In this document: piece after piece, positions 6,196-7,927 of the stretch | Position numbering within the stretch: the stretch's first letter is position 1 | Layout of the letters: the number at the start of each line of letters is the position of its first letter | DNA from: Clostridia bacterium | GTDB taxonomy: Bacteria > Bacillota > Clostridia > Oscillospirales > Acutalibacteraceae | Assembly: GCA_017425745.1 (NCBI GenBank) | Contig: JAFOXT010000463.1 | Span: 1-7,927, forward strand | Reading direction: 5' to 3' | Length of the DNA stretch: 7,927 nucleotides | Position numbers and translations under genes: made by a program | The notes under the pieces: model-generated | The model's database searches: none | Told to the model about the DNA's origin: nothing | The model's input: the letters and a program-made list of their open reading frames with translations, nothing else

Positions 6196-6230
6196 ACCTC
6201 CAAGGTCAAACACCTTGGAGGTCAGCTTTT
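6196..6230. terminator. Bidirectional intrinsic terminator between convergent genes
   Basis: ACCTCCAAGGT (6196-6206) and ACCTTGGAGGT (6212-6222) form a perfect 11-bp stem with a CAAAC loop. On the minus strand the stem runs straight into TTTTAA, and on the plus strand CAGC and then TTTT (6227-6230) follow. It begins 17 nt after the M56 stop and 7 nt after the DHHW stop, so it can end transcripts from both sides. The minus-strand direction has the better-placed T run. Confidence 0.85.
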
Positions 6231-7323
6231 ATCTGATTGTACTACTACTGTTAACAAGCATTGTGCTGTACATAATCAGTACGTCGCTGTTTTCAAAATC
6301 CACATAGTTTCCGATAAGCTCAGGTGCAATATAACGTGTATCAACGAGCACCGTTTTTTCATAATCACTCATCAGAAGCGGTGCAAGACTGCTGCCATAT
6401 GAGTCACGGATAATTATAAGCTGCTTACCCTTTTCGCCTGAAGGATTGTTTATATCCATAAGTGAGCAGGGGCCTGAAAGGAAAAGGTCGTATCTGTCAA
6501 GACTTTCCGTAAGCTTATCCTTGTTGTATACGGGAGCTTCTTTTTCTGTTTCGTAGTTATATGTGGTAGCCTTATCTGTAATCTCGTTTCTGAGATAGTT
6601 TATAGGCTCAGCAGGAAGACTGAGTGCGGACTGACCGTAGTAAACGCCGTAAAAATCGCCTGCATTTTCTTCAGTGAATTCACCGAGAGGTGTCATGCCC
6701 ATTTCTTTACGGATTTTCTCAGCGGTTGCAGTGATTTTTTCCTGACGCCAGTGGGTATCAGTGTAGTAAAAGCTTTCTGTGGAAAGAGTGTCCCTTATAT
6801 CAATTTCTGTCATATAAGAAAGGTCATTTCTCACCTTTTCGTAAAGCTTTTCGTAATCCATTGAGGGATAATCCTCACCGGCAAGATAGTAGTTTTTGTC
6901 GGGAATGATGCTGTAGTAAACCTTGCAGTCTGCATCCTTAAGATACATATTATAAAGGTTTGTCATTCTGTCAGTGAAATGCTCCGTTGAGCTTTCGCTG
7001 TAAGTGGCATCAATTTTGCTTACATAACCGTCCTTGATATAAATTCCGCCGTTGTCACTCTGATTATAAACGTCAAAATGCACCCTCGCCTTAAGCTTTC
7101 TGAAGGCATCTCTTAAAGGAAACTGGTCGGTCATATAGGTTTCAAAGTTTTTCATAAACTTGCCCGACATAAGTGTGGAGAAGGACAACTCAGGGAATTG
7201 CTGAAGCTTTCTGCGCTCAGCTTCGGAAACCTCCGTTGCAGGCGAAATAAAAAGGAAGCCTGTAAGAAGTCCTATAATAAGGCAGAACAGAATGATGTTC
7301 ACAATATACTTTGATTTTTTCAT
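6229..7323 (-). CDS. DHHW-family AlgX/DltD-like membrane-anchored SGNH-type protein
   Basis: The product has 364 residues. A basic start and a hydrophobic anchor (about 7-27) are followed by the conserved opening of the family, EVSEAERRKLQQFPELS (31-47), and by an outer domain with YTDTHW at 187-192 and the nucleophile region IIRDSYGSS at 304-312. Asp189, His191 and Ser308 match the Asp-His-Ser triad of AlgX, the alginate acetyltransferase. Partners of this type receive an acyl group passed across the membrane by an MBOAT protein and place it on an extracellular polysaccharide, and the MBOAT gene is directly upstream here. The ribosome binding site AAGGAGG (7333-7339) contains the last bases of the MBOAT stop codon and is 9 nt from the ATG, so the two genes are one transcript. 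The acceptor polymer and the acyl group, usually acetyl, are not shown by the sequence. The stop codon is followed within 7 nt by the shared terminator. Confidence 0.9.
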   Translation of the reverse strand: MKKSKYIVNIILFCLIIGLLTGFLFISPATEVSEAERRKLQQFPELSFSTLMSGKFMKNFETYMTDQFPLRDAFRKLKARVHFDVYNQSDNGGIYIKDGYVSKIDATYSESSTEHFTDRMTNLYNMYLKDADCKVYYSIIPDKNYYLAGEDYPSMDYEKLYEKVRNDLSYMTEIDIRDTLSTESFYYTDTHWRQEKITATAEKIRKEMGMTPLGEFTEENAGDFYGVYYGQSALSLPAEPINYLRNEITDKATTYNYETEKEAPVYNKDKLTESLDRYDLFLSGPCSLMDINNPSGEKGKQLIIIRDSYGSSLAPLLMSDYEKTVLVDTRYIAPELIGNYVDFENSDVLIMYSTMLVNSSSTIR

Positions 7324-7337
7324 TTCATCCTACCTCC

Positions 7338-7927
7338 TTAAAACCTGAAATACAAGAACGGATTGAAGGAGCCGTCAACAAGATAAGCCGTTGAAACAAC
7401 AAGAACAACCACAATTGAAGCTACTTCAAGAATTCTTACGGGAAGCTTGTCCTCGTATTTAAGGCAAAGCTTTTTCATTACGGGTGTTGCACCGAAGAAG
7501 GCAATTGCAAGAAGAATTGCGTTGCTCTTAAGAGCATAAACCGCACTGCCGCTTACAAGAGGAATTCCGCTTATGCCGAGAAGATTCATTATATCGTTCC
7601 ACGCTTCGGTAAAGGTTGAAGCGTTGAAAATTACAAAGCTGATAATTACAATGAAAATCACATAGATATGACGGAAAACCCTTGGAAGCTTTTCAATAGC
7701 CTTACCCCAGATAAACTTTTCGCAAAGCAGAAGAATACCGAAATAAAGCCCCCACGCAATAAAGGTCCAGCCTGCGCCGTGCCAGAAGCCGGTAAGACAC
7801 CATACAACCATAATATTGAATATCTGACGGGATTTTTTAACACGGTTGCCGCCCAGGGGGATATATACATAATCTCTGAACCAAGAGGAAAGAGAAATGT
7901 GCCATCTGCGCCAGAATTCGGTAATGC
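7338..7927 (-). CDS. MBOAT-family O-acyltransferase (AlgI/DltB-like), C-terminal part
   Basis: The frame is open to the window edge, so 195 C-terminal residues are visible and the N-terminal part, usually well over 200 residues, is missing. An apparent start at 7811 is only an internal Met. The visible part begins with ITEFWRRWHISLSSW, then FRDYVYIPLGGNR, then LTGFWHGAGWTFIAWG, all hallmarks of the AlgI/DltB branch; the His in FWHGA is the conserved MBOAT catalytic histidine, and the WRRWHIS His is also conserved. Several further membrane helices follow (around FIVIISFVIFNA, SNAILLAIAFFGA and ILEVASIVVVLVVS), and the protein ends in FNPFLYFRF, as many members do (PFIYFQF). It works in the membrane, taking an acyl group from a cytoplasmic donor and passing it outward. 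The DHHW protein encoded 14 nt downstream is its expected partner for acylating a surface or exported polysaccharide. Confidence 0.95.
   Translation of the reverse strand, partial: ITEFWRRWHISLSSWFRDYVYIPLGGNRVKKSRQIFNIMVVWCLTGFWHGAGWTFIAWGLYFGILLLCEKFIWGKAIEKLPRVFRHIYVIFIVIISFVIFNASTFTEAWNDIMNLLGISGIPLVSGSAVYALKSNAILLAIAFFGATPVMKKLCLKYEDKLPVRILEVASIVVVLVVSTAYLVDGSFNPFLYFRF

Noticed and set aside
7658..7870. A 70-codon minus-strand frame overlapping the MBOAT gene.
   Set aside because: It is a different frame inside the MBOAT coding region, which carries all the family motifs and stays open to the window edge.

Overview
The window looks like a chromosomal segment of a low-to-moderate GC Gram-positive anaerobe of the class Clostridia, probably a gut or rumen Oscillospiraceae/Ruminococcaceae-type organism. 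The evidence is strong AAGGAGG-type ribosome binding sites, TTGACA/TATAAT-type promoters, a Thr/Glu/Ala/Pro-rich surface linker, an iron-type alcohol dehydrogenase, a BlaI/M56 pair, and an MBOAT/DHHW pair. This placement is inferred from gene content and style, not from a marker gene.

Left part (1-2345, minus strand): a tightly packed operon read leftwards from a good promoter at 2317-2345. Its order is birA (biotin-protein ligase without a DNA-binding domain), then a membrane-anchored CapA-type protein starting 1 nt after the birA stop, then the first 59 codons of a secreted protein whose visible end resembles the start of a GH43-type glycosidase. The 215-bp gap to the next gene holds two divergent promoters.

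Centre (2427-3746, plus strand): a single-gene unit with a near-consensus promoter, a 401-aa iron-containing alcohol dehydrogenase with codon use typical of high expression, and an intrinsic terminator.

Centre-right (3760-6222, plus strand): a two-gene regulatory unit. It encodes a BlaI-family winged-helix repressor and, overlapping it by one base, an M56 (BlaR1-type) membrane metalloprotease. The promoter carries two matching palindromes (CTCTAA-N4-TTAGAG), one over the spacer and -10 and one at the start of transcription, so the unit is very likely autoregulated. The protease has no penicillin-binding sensor domain. In its place is a region of about 350 residues outside the membrane that seems to combine an uncharacterised part, an Ig-like part and a small OB-like part. 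No beta-lactamase or other obvious target gene is present. This is the most interesting system in the window.

Right part (6229-7927, minus strand): a two-gene polysaccharide O-acylation module. It has the C-terminal 195 residues of an MBOAT acyltransferase, cut by the window edge, followed by a DHHW/AlgX-like membrane-anchored SGNH-type protein. It converges on the M56 gene, and an 11-bp perfect hairpin between them probably terminates transcription from both sides. Three of the units (CapA plus GH43-like, BlaI/M56, MBOAT/DHHW) concern the cell surface; there is no sign of a mobile element, CRISPR array or RNA gene.
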